A stretch of 64,000 bases of DNA from NCBI GenBank assembly GCA_030278955.1, contig JAOANR010000002.1, positions 5,693,982 to 5,757,981 on the forward strand, given 5' to 3'. Positions 44,285 through 56,590 of the stretch are shown piece after piece; the stretch's first letter is position 1, and every line of letters starts with the position of its first letter. A model generated the notes under the pieces. It was given only the letters and a program-made list of their open reading frames with translations. It was not told where the DNA came from and did no database searches. The DNA is from Hygrophila difformis. Taxonomy: Eukaryota; Streptophyta; Magnoliopsida; Lamiales; Acanthaceae. The position numbers were made by a program, and so were the translations under genes.

Positions 44285-44821
44285 CTGAAAGAATCAAAAG
44301 GTTATGGAATCTCGAGTAATGAGAATCAATAGCATTATATGGAGGGATTAATAAAAATCACAGCACTCAAAAAGCATATTGCGGCAAACACTGTATGACC
44401 AAATCCAACTTAAAAAGTGATGCAACTCAGTTGAATACAATGAAACAAAACATTTGACAGAGTTATCAATAAGCGAGTTCATTAATCATTTGTCATCTCT
44501 ACCACAAAAGCATTACAGGGCAATAACAAGTTCAATAATGAATATATGATCCAACAGAAGTTCATTAGCTCTTTTTTTCCCGACCAGAACCAAACTGACC
44601 GCAATGCCCAATCAACAGCAAACAACACACAAGAAAACCACACAAACAGAAACCCCTAACAAATAATAAACCCTTGAATTTAATCACACAAAATAAATCA
44701 CAAATAATCCATGATACCTTGTCAAATAATCTGAGCAAAGGCAAAATCCCTATCAAATACCACAAACCCTTGGATTTAATCGCACACGTACTCTCTGTTC
44801 TTCAGACCCGTTCTCCCTCTC

Positions 44822-45025
44822 TCACTCCACCGTAGCACCGTCACTGATTCTAGCTGATCTTCTGGGAGTTTCACCAGTGACCCAATCAAATTCTGATAGT
44901 AGAGGGTTTCCTTCATGAGTTTTCAGGTACTGCTCCAGCTGTTTACAGTTGCTAATCTCCTCACTAGTCGGAGCAATAAACACGATCTCATTCTTCTTGG
45001 GAGTACCGCCCTTTTTTGGCAAATA
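44822..45025 (-). pseudogene. MBD10/11-like methyl-CpG-binding protein exon fragment
   Basis: After a TCTTCAG acceptor the - strand reads [20 protein letters not shown], then [20 protein letters not shown] and [12 protein letters not shown], ending at TGA 44824-44822. This is the second half of the MBD domain and the following AT-hook-like region of plant MBD10/11-type proteins. The N-terminal half of the MBD and the C-terminal tail are missing, so the stop is not the natural end. It is the first recognisable captured piece from the Helitron 5' end. Confidence 0.87.
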
Positions 45026-45479
45026 CTGAAGATAAATGTGAAAAATGAGAGAGGCAACGAGATCCAGGGAACCAATTCAGAAGTTTACATCAGATATAAC
45101 TTTCAGCCACATCTTATGCTTAATATGCTTCAGCTGTTAAAATACTCTAATGGCGCTTCAATTAGAAAACGAAAAAGCTGTAACCAGCCTATCAGCACAA
45201 AGTTTGAGGATTCTTCGCTTATAGGGTCATAGCTAAACAACATGAAACAGCTTTAAATGGCCGAAGACATGCCACAAATAACATGCAGCGACACTTGATT
45301 TAACATATATAAAATCTAAAGAGTACAAGCACTATAAAAAGAAAACCTTGATTCCGCAATTCACCACTACCAGAAAACATCATATGAAGTTTCATAGTGC
45401 AATTGTAAAAATAATACAGTTGTATATAGACACCACAAACACCCAACAAGGTTTGGGAAGAAAATTATGAAGATCCTAA

Positions 45480-46080
45480 TAACCAAATGTGGTGAGGTGA
45501 TTTGCGGGTCCAAAATACAAAAATCTTCAACCAATGGAGTGATGAGGGCTGGGCAACGGATCCGACGGGCAATTTGGAAAAGGGCAGTGATTCCAGGGGG
45601 ACGGCGGCGCTAGGGTTTGATGAGGCCGGCGATGGCAGGGAGAGGAGAAGGGAGGGCCGGCGACGCAGGAGGCAGGCGAAGATGGAGAAGTAACCCTAAA
45701 CCCTAAAATTTAACCCCAAACCCTTTGAACAACCCTCCATTCTCTGCGCGACTGAACCATCAATAAACAAAGCAGCGGTCAAATTCAGGCGGCGGTGGCG
45801 GTGGCGGTGGCGGTGGCGGTAGCGCAGTACCTGGAGTCCCGCGCAGGCTGCGTGCGAGGTGGTACCGTGAGGTGTTAGCGCGTAAGGCGGACGAGGGAAA
45901 TAAAGTTTTTGTAGTGAGTGTGGCAGTTCACTACTACTTCTCTACTCGGCGGGCGGCGACGCAGCGATTGGAGAAGAAGGGGAGAGCTGGGCAATTCGAG
46001 AAAGAACCCGACCCTATATGCTGCTACAAATGGAGGAAATGGGCGAGAAATGAGAGACAGGAGAATCGATCCTGAAAACA
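45480..46080. other. GC-rich Helitron 5' part with GGTGGC microsatellite
   Basis: This is GC-richer than its surroundings and looks like the 5' UTR or first exon of a plant gene on the - strand (CAAACCCTAGCGCCGCC), plus a GGTGGC run at about 45790-45825. No protein is recognised. Captured promoters or leaders are common in gene-bearing Helitrons, and this one lies upstream of the MBD piece. Confidence 0.45.
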
Positions 46081-46199
46081 TCCCCTAAGCCTTTCATCCA
46101 ACGGCCTCGATTTCAATTTCATTTATAATCCAACGGTTGAGAATGTAATAGAAGATTACATCTCTCCCTCTTATAATAGTAGATAGATATAATAGTAGA

Positions 46200-47800
46200 T
46201 AGATATAAGCCTGTGGCATCTGGAAATAAGGCCACTCTTGCATAACCACCACCACTTATTACTACTGGAAGAGAATTAATTAAGTACATCTATTCGGATC
46301 TTTTTTTGTTCCATCTCATTCATGGCATGTAATGTAATTAACATTTCGAGTAGGAAGTGTTGGTTGTTGTTATTTCAAATGGTTTCAACGTAACTTGGGG
46401 GAAGATTGATCAAATTAAGATTTTGGAACCACATCATTAATTGCTTTAATTTATATGGCATGATCCTAATTGAACCACAATATAGTATCCCCCCCTTTTC
46501 TTTTCATTGGAATTGGAAGAGAGATCTTTGATAAATAAAATAAAATAAAAATCCCTTCATATGGGCCTTTACTGCATAGTCCTCATATGTTCAGAACCAA
46601 ATTATGTTGTTGGACTAATAACCACTATTTTTGGGTCAAAAACTTATGGACTTTATCATCCACTATCCAACTATACATCGTCCCGAATATATATAATCCT
46701 TTTAAATTTTAGTACTTCTATTACATATTGTATGACATGGATTATCATTTTTTTTTTAAAAAAATTTCTTTACCCAAGAGCCAAGAGTAGCATTCGGTTT
46801 TGGTGTGCCGTGGGCAGGCGTCTCTTAAAGGATTTTCATAACGCTCCTATTCGTATTAGAAACATTATTTTTTAGGCAGCTGGAATTTCATAACTACTTA
46901 AATTAATTACCTTGGTTTTTAAATTTTTTTTTTTAATATTAAGATGAAAGTACATTTTGGATATACAAATATGTCTATTTAGGTGTTGTTCCTTTTTAAT
47001 AAGCGATGAGTTGTGTTCACCAAAAAAAAATAAGCGATGAGTTGTTGATGCTTATTTCAATGCTGACTGATAAGTTTATGCTACAAGAAAAGTGTGAAAA
47101 AGCGATAGAAATATGAAGTCACCCAACATTTCCTTAACATTCGTCCAAAATCAGTCGTCGAAGAAGCCGGCGACAGAATAAATTCAGTCCCCAACATTTC
47201 CTTAACATTCGTCCAAAATTTCGCTGATTATTGAAACAATAAGTGTGTTATTTTATACGGCGAATCTAGTTACCGAATCAATACTATTTTACCAATCCGG
47301 TTTCTGTAATGGCATAACAATTGCCAGTAGATGCAGGTAGCGCTAAAAATGATGTATAGCCTGAAACTTTTGACAATTTCCTACACGAGTACTTTCTAAA
47401 ATATCCCAAGTTAAATTTATTAAATGAAAAGAGTTATGATTCGTGGGAAAGGGGTTTAAGGATATATTTCACTTTTTATTACTCATGTGGGGTACTCTGA
47501 TTTCAAATGGCGCTGCATCCTCCCCGGCATGAAACTTTTGACAACTTTCATGGTGCTGCCGGGATAGATAGTTCAATCTTGACCTTTAGTTTGTCACACT
47601 GAAGGTCCCCGGCAATTGGCATCATGAAACTTATCATAGTTTCATGTCATGAAGATCTTTGCCATGAAACTTTTAACACATTCCCACTATATGAGTATTT
47701 TCTGAAAAATCGTAATCCTGGTTTTCAATTTTATTAAGTGAAACCAATTTATGAAGATGGAGTTGGGATTAGGGATATATTATAGGTTGTCACGTTTTTA
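46200..47800. other. Intergenic DNA right of the Helitron
   Basis: No gene is seen. Short repeats are present: AATAAGCGATGAGTTGT twice near 46998 and 47028, and CAACATTTCCTTAACATTCG twice near 47124 and 47192. Phrases around CATGAAACTTTTGACAA recur near 47528 and 47661. Confidence 0.55.
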
Positions 47801-50079
47801 TTACTCGTGTTAAGAAACTGTGCCCCCGAAAGCGCACGGTGTCAAAAATTGCAGTAATTTATAGTAAGACCGGATCGTTCACTGGAGGATGTGCGATAGA
47901 AGCAGGGCCCACGTCGTTTACTAAGATTTTCCACTCGGTTACTCGGTTCAAGTTTTGCAATGATTTCTAACAACTACTTGACAATAATTTAAAATAGATT
48001 ATGAAAGCAGTAAAATATTATTCTACAAAGCATGGTAAAATTAATCTAAAAAGCAATTAAACCTATTCTAAGAAAGCGGTAAGAATTATGCTAAGAAAGC
48101 AGATAAGATTATTCTACGAAAGCAAATTTAAAAAGTGACAGAAGGGACAGGGAGAAAATAATAAAGATTGGACAAGACTCAGATGAAACAGAATTAAACT
48201 TCCGTTTTAATACACAGATCTTTGTTTGGGGTAGTTCGTCAGTTAGCTAACTCTCATGCTTTCTGCACTATGTTCCCTTTAACAGACAGGTACTTACAGT
48301 GAGAATTTACATGCTCTTAAGACCTCAATTTCTAAGATACCACATATTAATAACTCCCCTTGCAATGCCTTGCAAGAGTATGTTAGTCAGATGTGGTGGA
48401 CAAGCAACACCTAACATATCATTAGTTGATATGTCAAGTACTCCTATCGTCCCCCTTGTCACACCCAAAGTCCAAATCTAATCCCGAACTAGTCCATAAC
48501 TCTTAAACCTTACAACCGGCAGACACATCTCTAATTCTTCCGAGTGACCTCTATGAAAGCATTTTAAAGGAAGCGGTAAAGAAAGCAGTAAAGAAAGCAT
48601 TTAAAAACCTATCACTCGGAAGTCTTAAAAGATCATCACATTCCGTTAGTATAAAAGAGCCCCTGGTCTTGGTGACCAGATGAAGATTTAGAACTTCCCA
48701 AATATCAGTAAGCCACATGGCTTATAATATCCGATTAGTTATGAGATACAAACATGAGTGGAACAGACCTATGAAGATCTATTCCGAATGTACTCACTCG
48801 AGACTCAATTTAGGCTTTGGTGGGAGAAGATAGCAGTTGAAAGAATACTCAACCCTACCTTATAAATTAACCAAGGCCTATATGTTGTTCCTCCAATATT
48901 AATTATCACATCTTATCCGAATCCAAGTGGACACTGATTCGATGCAATATTTAATAGAAGATTTCCAACACACAGTAATTTGAGAAACAAATAGATGTTT
49001 GAAAATCATTCCCTAAACAGGTACTAAACTCTCAATTAAAACACAGATCCTTTCAGTCTAGGTGAGACCTAATCGCTGACTCTGCTTCTAAGTTCTCAAA
49101 ATCAACCCCAGTAGAAGATGGGTTAGTCATAACTGTAAAATTATCCCTTACTCAGATCCGGATTTTATAAAGTGATTTTTGTGGAAATTTATTGTGCATC
49201 ATCTGATTTAAATCAAGACTTCTATGTCCAAGGAGAGGGATCTCCAAAATATAACAGACCACAATATCTACATAATAATATCATGCATACATGTATATGA
49301 GAAATAAAATAAATTACCCCAAAATATATGGTGGGGTTAGACAGAATTTGATACACAAAGATGGATTAGCCTGAGATAAGAAGAAGTTGGCTAAAGAGAA
49401 TGCCAGAAATAATTGGGGTTATCCGGACTGCAAACATCTGCTGTCCGGGTCCCAAGTATTCCAGATGGAATGATTTGTAGACAGTGAAATGCCTTAAGTG
49501 ACAGTTGCCGCCGTCACCTTAGACTTTACTATCTGTGAATTTGGATGAAAACCCACATGTTCTATTACTGTAGTAATTAATAGATGACATTGGCATATAT
49601 CATCTATAATTAATACAACTCTAGATTCAGGTTTGAAATTAAGGTAAAGAAAAGAAAACTGTATCTGATTAGGAGTTGGCTGAGTGACTAATCGTTATCC
49701 CCGTGAAGGGACCTTTTCGCCGTAGCTTCCACAAACCACTAATCAGGCCATGCAAAATAACGAGTAATAATTAATACACAGAAGACGAGTTAATCGTTAT
49801 CCCGATGAAGGGATCTTTTCGCCAACATTGATCTGTAATAGTATTTCTTATTACCCATTCATACACACCATGAAAAGGGAAAATAAACAAGATTAAGAAA
49901 ATGTTTTTCGTATTGTGTGAGTGTTAATCACACAATAATTAGACACTGATGGGTTGAGATGTGTAATGGATAAAATTAGATGTAGTGGGCCTAGGCCCAA
50001 TACACCCATGCAACTTACACAACTCTTGTAATTAAATATTTTTGGAGTTTTAAAAATAGAAGGAAGAAAGCAATTCGGT

Positions 50080-50665
50080 CTATTGGGCAGAATGCAAAAG
50101 AGACCGAATTGAAGATGCATGAGGTATGAAGTAATACCATACCCAATTAATCCTTGTAAAGTCATGAAGCATCCTCTAATTCGAATTGTCAAGCAATTCG
50201 GTCTAAACCGAATTGGACAATTTGAATTGATGAAGTCATTCCTTCACTCAAATTTGGCTAAGGCATTTACCCCAAAATGAGGGTAATTCGAATTGTCAAT
50301 TGAATTCGGTCTAGGCCGAATTGGACAATTCGAATTGGTAAGACAGAGAAAATAAACTAAGGCATGAATGGATGGAATGCATACAATGTGGTTTCCAAAG
50401 CCAATTCGGTCTATGTGAGTAATTCGGTCTAAACCGAATTACCTAGACCGAATTGCTTGGAAAACCACAAGAAGACAACACTTTTTGCTATGCAATTCGG
50501 TCTCATGGGCAATTCGGTATAGACCGAATTGACCGAATTGCCTAGATCGAATTGCATATGAATTTTTAAGTAAAGCATTCAACAAATATTTTTTTGCCAT
50601 GCAATTCCATTCTCATGGGCAATTCGGTCTAAACCGAATTGCCTCAAATCGAATTGCATGTCTTT
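50080..50665. repeat. Array of nested AATTCGGTCTA/TAGACCGAATT palindromes, left block
   Basis: Six or seven clusters about 100 bp apart (near 50082, 50193, 50291, 50403, 50492 and 50602). A full cluster reads CAATTCGGTCT, a spacer, AATTCGGTCTAAACCGAATT, a spacer, then GACCGAATTG, so each can form a central hairpin nested in a larger one. Spacers differ between clusters. The block is on neither strand preferentially because the unit is a palindrome. Confidence 0.85.
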
Positions 50666-51525
50666 TCTCTCATAAGTGCAGGTTCGGTTTACCTTGTGTG
50701 GTTCATGATGGATAAGATTTACCAAATCCTTCATTTCACATCAATGTCACCTCACAGCCACACTAATGATTGTTTTTAAGGAAAATAAACCTAGGTTACG
50801 TGGCTGGCAGGTATTGGCATGAAGCAAACCTTAAAACTACAAACAAGCAACCAGAGATCAAAAACTTAAACATCTACTGAACAGATAAGAACACATACTT
50901 AAAAATAAGAACACCTACATTATCTAAGGCAACAATAAGCTAACAAAAGAGACTAAAACAGCAACTGAAAAGCATGGAAATAAATTCTAACAAGCCTACG
51001 ATTGTCTAAGACCTAAGGACACTTATTTGAATCTCTAAGGTGCAAGATCAAGCCAAAAACCCACTAGCATACATTTATTGAGAATGTAAGTCAACTAGGA
51101 CATAATAAATGTAACCTAGTTGAAACAAACAAACATTTTAACATTTATTGCTAAGGAAAGCATTAAATAAATGCCAAACACTTGAAATGAAAACCCATTT
51201 CTGGATTCTTTCTTGTATTGACACTTGAAAGCAGTAAATAACCCTAAAACCATTCATTGGTTTGAAGGCAGGGTTCATTCTAACTACAAAGCATTTAAAG
51301 TATATGGAAATGGCTACACTAAGGGTGGTAACAAGCTTCTATGAAGAAATAAACTAAGCTCAAGAGCAATAACACTGCATTACAAGCATGAAAATAAACT
51401 AACTAACTACACTACCTACCTAACCCTTAAGGGGTGAAGAACCTTCTGCTCCTTCTTTTTGTCTCCCAGCAAAATGTCCAAGTGTGTAAGAATTAGGATT
51501 CTTTCTTGTGTTGAGGAATGTCAGC

Positions 51526-51532
51526 TTTTATA
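51526..51532 (-). promoter_or_regulatory. TATA box reading toward lower coordinates
   Basis: On the - strand TATAAAA is preceded by GAAG and followed by GCTGACATTCC. It lies just downstream (in - orientation) of the right palindrome array. No gene follows within 3 kb, so it is likely an LTR or element promoter. Confidence 0.45.
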
Positions 51533-51599
51533 CTTCTCATCGAAACCCTAGGCCCATCATTCATTTCTCACGTGCTTCACAGCTGCAATTTTGAATGTG

Positions 51600-52010
51600 A
51601 TTCGGTCTCCTCAAGCAGTTCGGTTTAAACCGAATTGGGGAAATGAGGTCTTTCTTCTTGATCTTGAGCATGAAATGTGGGGATTCGGTCTATGGGTAGA
51701 CCGAATTGGCCTTGTCGAATTGATGATGGCTCCTGCTTGGCTTCCTTGCTTTGAGGCAATTCGGTCTATGCAATCAATTCGGCCTAGACCGAATTGCAAT
51801 AGATCGAACTCCTTCTTTTCTATTTTGCTCAAAGTCTTCTCCTTTCCAAGGTGCAATTCGGTCTAGGGGTCAATTCGGTTTAGACCGAATTGCCACAGAC
51901 CGAATTGGTTGCTCTTCTCTTCTTCAACACTTCTCTTTTTCTTCTTCTCTTCAGCAATTCGGTCTAATGAGCAATTCGGTTTAGGTCGAATTGCTTATAG
52001 ACCGAATTGA
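51600..52010. repeat. Array of nested AATTCGGTCTA/TAGACCGAATT palindromes, right block
   Basis: Five clusters near 51600, 51683, 51757, 51853 and 51953, each of the same design as the left block. The spacing is about 75-100 bp. The block lies upstream of the - strand TATA box at 51526, the position of a U3 or enhancer region. Confidence 0.85.
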
Positions 52011-52020
52011 TCTTCAACAC

Positions 52021-53678
52021 TTAACCAAAATTTCACTTTGTGGGATTTTCATTCTTTTTCCCATCTTTTGATTTTTGTGGGCTATTTTATTCTTTTGCCC
52101 ATCTTTACATTCCTTTTTCTTTTCTTTTTCCTTTTTTCATGTTTTTTGATTTTTCTAACACAAATGCAATTAAAATTGCATATTTTTGTGTCTTTCATTA
52201 CCAGCTCAATATTCTTACAAACTTGCATCAATCTGTCAAATTCAACTGATTTCTTATTGAAATAAGATGGGATTTCGATCAAAATGTCCGTCTCAGACAC
52301 GGAAATGGATTGGAAATAATGGACAATTTTGGCCATTATCATAGCCCTTTGTAAAGTGATGTATAAACCTTATAAAGTGATGTATAGACATTAGTTTGTT
52401 TTTTATTAATTTTTTATTCATAACATCCATCCATTATTTTTTCATGCTCACACATCATTTTATATACACATACCCATCACTTTTGAATGTGTCAGCACCT
52501 ACAGGCCGCCAGCACCCAAACGATTTCCACTATTTTATGCTATAAAAATAATATTATAATCTATAATCACAAGAATATTTGTTCTAATGACTGAAATTTT
52601 TTTGTAAACTTTGATCATTATATAGCGACCGAATTTCGTTAGTTACAAAATCTATAATTTTTCTAGTACCGTATTATAAGGTTCTATAATAATTCTTATA
52701 CATTTTATATAATATACATATTATAATATTATTTAAATATATAAATATAAGAATATAATACTATTATTATCAAATATTTCTCAGTAGTATTTTACAACGT
52801 ATGTATGTATTGTTTTGGGGTATATACAAATGTGATCATTGTAGAGTTGAGTAAATTGGCTATAAATTGCCAGGTGGGATTAAAAATGAAGACGATGATG
52901 ATGAGCAATTCATGATGGCCCACTCCACTTGCCTTTTACAGGTGTCATTTATTTATTTATTTTTATTCTTACAATATCCATTCATGAATGGACGAGTAGT
53001 GACCTCTCCAACACAAACACCCTACAACATGTCTCAAAAGCCATATCCTCTTTCAGGAAAAACTAAACATATACACACACATTATATTGTGCACAAGAAA
53101 CAACAAAGTAAAAATTCTTGGAGACAAACACTTTAAGAAAATAGGGGACAAACACTCATTTTTAATTAATTTTTGATACACATATAGTTGCATTACTTTA
53201 ACTGCCCAGAGACTTGCTTGCTTTCATGATTTGCCATATTTTCTTCCCCTTTCCCTTGCAATCCCTTAACTTTAGATAAGAACTAAGTATTTGTCTCTAA
53301 ATAATTGAAAATAAAAAAAATTAATTGAAAATTGTCAATTTATAGATGATGTGGTTTATGGAGAAGGTGATTGAGGATATATATACACACAAACACATAA
53401 ACAATATGAATTTGTGTGAAGCAAGCATCCCTTATCAGTTATCTCATCCATTGCTTGTGGACAGAATAAAGAACCTAATTTTAAGCCACTACTGAATCCC
53501 TTCATTTAATCATTTTTGGTTATGCTTTACTTTTAAGCCATTAAAACTTTGATTGATTTTTTTTTTCCCCGGTAAGAAAAACTTTGATGATTGGAGTTTC
53601 TATGATTTTTTTTTTCTATTCCTTGGTTACGTGTGGCTATTTCCTTAAAGTAATATTCTGGCATAAATTAAACTAACT
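52021..53678. other. Intergenic AT-rich DNA
   Basis: No gene or clear element is seen. The open stretches in this region are short, AT-driven and without motifs. A GTGATGTATA phrase is repeated near 52357 and 52377. Confidence 0.6.
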
Positions 53679-53694
53679 CGAAATGCATATATTA

Positions 53695-54132
53695 ATTTTT
53701 TGCTGAACAAGCTAGAAAATTGGTGGTGTAAGTTCATCCCATACAAATTATAAAGGGATCGATAAAGAGGAAAAATAGAGGTAGTGGCAGATCTAAAAAA
53801 TTTTAGTATTGAATTGGTGTTACAAAGTATAATAGAAGCCAAGTTGGAATTAGAAATAGTAGTCACAACACAAAAAACATATCGAAAAGCTAAGTTAGAA
53901 TAGATAGTAGGGGTATCACCACAAAATTGAGTGGTTGCACTAGGGTAAATCAACTCAAATATAAAAAAAAAAATTAAGCTTAAAATAGCAATTTAATTAA
54001 TTTGAGTGGTGCCATGTGCCACCACTCGTCTCTACCTAAATCTGCCTATGGATAGGGGCCGGGATGAGAAATCGAACCCTTAACCTAAAAGTTGAAAGCT
54101 ACGGGCTTGACCACTTCGCCAAGTCCTCATCC
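53695..54132 (-). mobile_element. tRNA-derived retroposon (SINE-like) with 16-bp target duplication
   Basis: On the - strand the right end has a tRNA-like head. It contains TGGCGAAGTGG (54122-54112), a good pol III A box, and GGTTCGAT (54078-54071), a B box, about 40 nt apart. The other end closes with CAAAAAA. CGAAATGCATATATTA occurs directly on both sides (53679-53694 and 54133-54148). The 438-bp length is long for a plant SINE, so the tail may be composite. Confidence 0.72.
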
Positions 54133-54148
54133 CGAAATGCATATATTA

Positions 54149-56026
54149 GTTATTCGCTAGCTAGATAGTTATAAAAATACGACCAATTAGTTCAAAAAAA
54201 TATTTATCACTTAGGATTTTAAGTAACTCGATATATTTCATTTTTTAATTAGTACTGTACAAATCTATGACTATGAGTCAAATTGAGTGAAAGATTATAT
54301 GTCATGTGGCCCTTATTACACCTCATTTGGTCTCCATTTTTATTCTAATGTAGTATGACATACATGCCAATAACATAATCTAAAAAACTGTCATATTCAT
54401 TCATGAGTCGATCATTAGGTCAGGGGGGTTTTAGAATATATCCATATATACATGCATATCATAACCTAATCCATTCCACGTCTGCATGCATGCCTAACAA
54501 AATCATCAAAATTACCCAAAGCTAAGATAACCAATAAAATTTAATTAAATCATCAACTATATAAACTTATTCCTTATTATCCATAAATAATTCTTCAAAG
54601 GGTTTATGGTTTGTAGGTATGTATTTATTACTCCCTCTTACAGAAGGGATTTCTACATGGGTTAAAAACCCATGTATTGTCTTGATTAATTTCTTGATGT
54701 TTAAAATTAATTAATTTATATAAATAGAAAGTGGATGCTTGTCCAATTATTTTATCATTGATATTTGCGGCTATTAAGATCAACACATCATGTTGTACAT
54801 CAAAAACATGTATATATTGTTTTCACAGAGGAAAAAGGGGCCCCAAAAAAGGCCTAATTTTTGGATATGTATACACATAGTTGATAATAAACGTAACGTT
54901 GATGTATATTCCCATCATGTGGCGTTCTCATCCAAAACCCAGAATTACACATAACTAAATTCATGCATGATTTATTACACAACAATTGTGGGATTCTTAC
55001 CAATTACTATATCATTATTAGAGTTTTAAAGATCACTATGACTCTGACTACAATTGCATTATTGCAATTAATTGAATTAGGTTTGCATGAAGCGAATCAA
55101 CGATTAATTATTTGATGCAGATTGCTCGCATTGAGCTGTATAAAAGAAGAAAATAATTAATTTAAAATGAGAGGAAAAGAATATTAAGTGCTAATCAAAT
55201 TTTGGAAATTGGAATTGGTATGCCATTATTTTAAAGGAGATATCCCAAGACTAATTGGATCCAAGACGACCGAAATGCCTGTGTTTTAGAAATTAATTTA
55301 AACGTTTATAAAATATCAATACATGTATATAGTGAATTCCTAGTACTATTTTCCCCCTTATTAAAGAAAAAAAAAAAAAAAAAGGAAGAGAGAGCTGAGT
55401 AAGATATGGTGGATAAGATCATAATACTATGGTGCATATATATGAATTTTCTTTTTATGTGTAAAATATTCCCATGTGCATGTTGAGGTGTCAACTAATG
55501 AATGGTCCCTCAACCTACAGTTATTTGAAAATAAAAATAAAAACAAAAATGATAGTTATTTGGGTCCCTACTCCAAACTAATTTATAAATTCAATTTTTA
55601 AAAATTAATTAACTGGGAGGAAAAGTGTCAATCAAACTTGGTGTGTATCCATCCGGTTGAAACCTGTCGATTCACATTTGGGAATCACTTAGTTCTCAAG
55701 TAATAATAAGTAATAACTATCATTGGATCAAATTGAAAATTAAATCTAATCATAAAAATCCTAAACACGAAATAATATTCACTCAGAGAGAAACGAATAT
55801 CGGCCCTTCAACTAAGTCACATCTGTATCGCCTAGCCATGTATCAACTCAAATAGATTAGTTCATCCAAAAAAACTCAAATAGATTAGTTGCATCCTTTG
55901 GAATGGTACAAAACCTATTAAGGGAAGGGAAAAAAACCCTAAACCCTAAATCCTATATATATAGGTAGTGAAGTATATTGAAAAAAAAATAAATTACTAT
56001 TTATTCATTTTTTTTACGATGTGTTT
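54149..56026. other. Intergenic AT-rich DNA
   Basis: No gene or defined element is seen. There is an A-run near 55367-55383 and a few short CCCTAAA words near 55936. Confidence 0.6.
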
Positions 56027-56101
56027 ATATAGGTAGTAAAGTGTAACCACTAACCAGTCAGGCAACCATGAAGTGTAACCCTATATATAGGTAGTAAAGT
56101 A

Positions 56102-56292
56102 CTCCCTCCGTCCCATTTATATTGTCATGTTACTGTTGGACACGAGAATTAAGATAAAGTTGATTTGTGAGTATATGGTGGGGTCCACATAGTTGTTGGG
56201 AGGAGAAAATTATTTCTATTTATAGAAAGAAGACATTTATAGTGAGACATCCAAAAATAAAAATTAATACATTTGAGTTGAGACAGATGGAG
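56102..56292. mobile_element. Stowaway-like MITE, copy 1
   Basis: 191 bp with CTCCCTCCGTCCC and GGGACAGATGGAG-like terminal inverted repeats, flanked by TA on both sides (56100-56101 and 56293-56294). These are the Tc1/mariner-type marks. Confidence 0.8.
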
Positions 56293-56387
56293 TATTAAAT
56301 TATACTCCCTCTGTATAGGTAGTGAAGTGTAACCACTAACCAGCCAGGCAACCATGAAGTGTAACCTTATATATAGGTAGTGAAGTA

Positions 56388-56578
56388 CTCCCTCCGCCCC
56401 ATTTATATTGTTCTGTTATTGTTGGACACGGGAATTAAGGTAAAGTTGATTTGTGAGTATATAGTCGGGTCCACATAGTTGTTGGGAGGGAAAAATTATT
56501 TCTATTTATAGAAAGAAGACATTTATGGTGGGACATCCAAAAATAGAAATTAAGACATTTGAGTTGGGACAGAGGGAG
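56388..56578. mobile_element. Stowaway-like MITE, copy 2
   Basis: 191 bp, the same family and length as copy 1, with TA on both sides. It begins CTCCCTCCGCCCC and ends GGGACAGAGGGAG. It arose with its flanks by the tandem duplication and was not a separate insertion. Confidence 0.8.
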
Positions 56579-56590
56579 TATTAAATTATA

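Larger units (their letters stand above)
33231..46183 (-). mobile_element. Non-autonomous Helitron (about 13 kb) carrying many captured gene fragments
   Basis: On the - strand the element starts TCTACTATTATAAGAGGGAG at 46183 (an alternative start at 46199 exists because this motif is repeated). It ends GCTACACAGCTAG at 33231. A hairpin (TGTGC-GAT-GCACA, 33244-33256) precedes the CTAG end by 9 nt. The base before the 5' end is A and the base after the 3' end is T, as expected for Helitron insertion between A and T without duplication. TGCATCGCAC near the 3' end is the classic plant Helitron terminus. No Rep/helicase gene is present. The interior holds pieces of at least six unrelated host genes with introns, all on the element's own strand, plus one exon on the opposite strand. 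Confidence 0.85.
47800..52020. mobile_element. Non-coding retrotransposon-like region with palindrome arrays
   Basis: About 4.2 kb without coding potential, but with ordered repeats of a kind found in large retrotransposon derivatives. These include purine-rich GAAAGCAGTAAAG-type repeats (48000-48610) and a duplicated phrase TAATCGTTATCCCSRTGAAGG (49699 and 49791). Two palindrome arrays also lie here (50080-50665, 51600-52010). A TATA box on the - strand at 51526-51532 suggests a promoter, or an LTR U3/R, reading to lower coordinates. I could not find a matched LTR pair, so the class and limits are uncertain. Confidence 0.35.

Noticed and set aside
50080..52010. CRISPR-like array (short repeats with variable spacers)
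   Set aside because: The units are nested palindromes of uneven length in plant nuclear DNA with no cas genes; spacing is irregular.
52867..53136. An 89-codon open stretch
   Set aside because: It is low-complexity, without splice context, motif or neighbouring exons.
54071..54126. A tRNA gene on the - strand
   Set aside because: A and B boxes are present, but no proper cloverleaf or anticodon arm fits, and the block is bounded by a 16-bp target duplication, so a SINE-like retroposon is the better reading.
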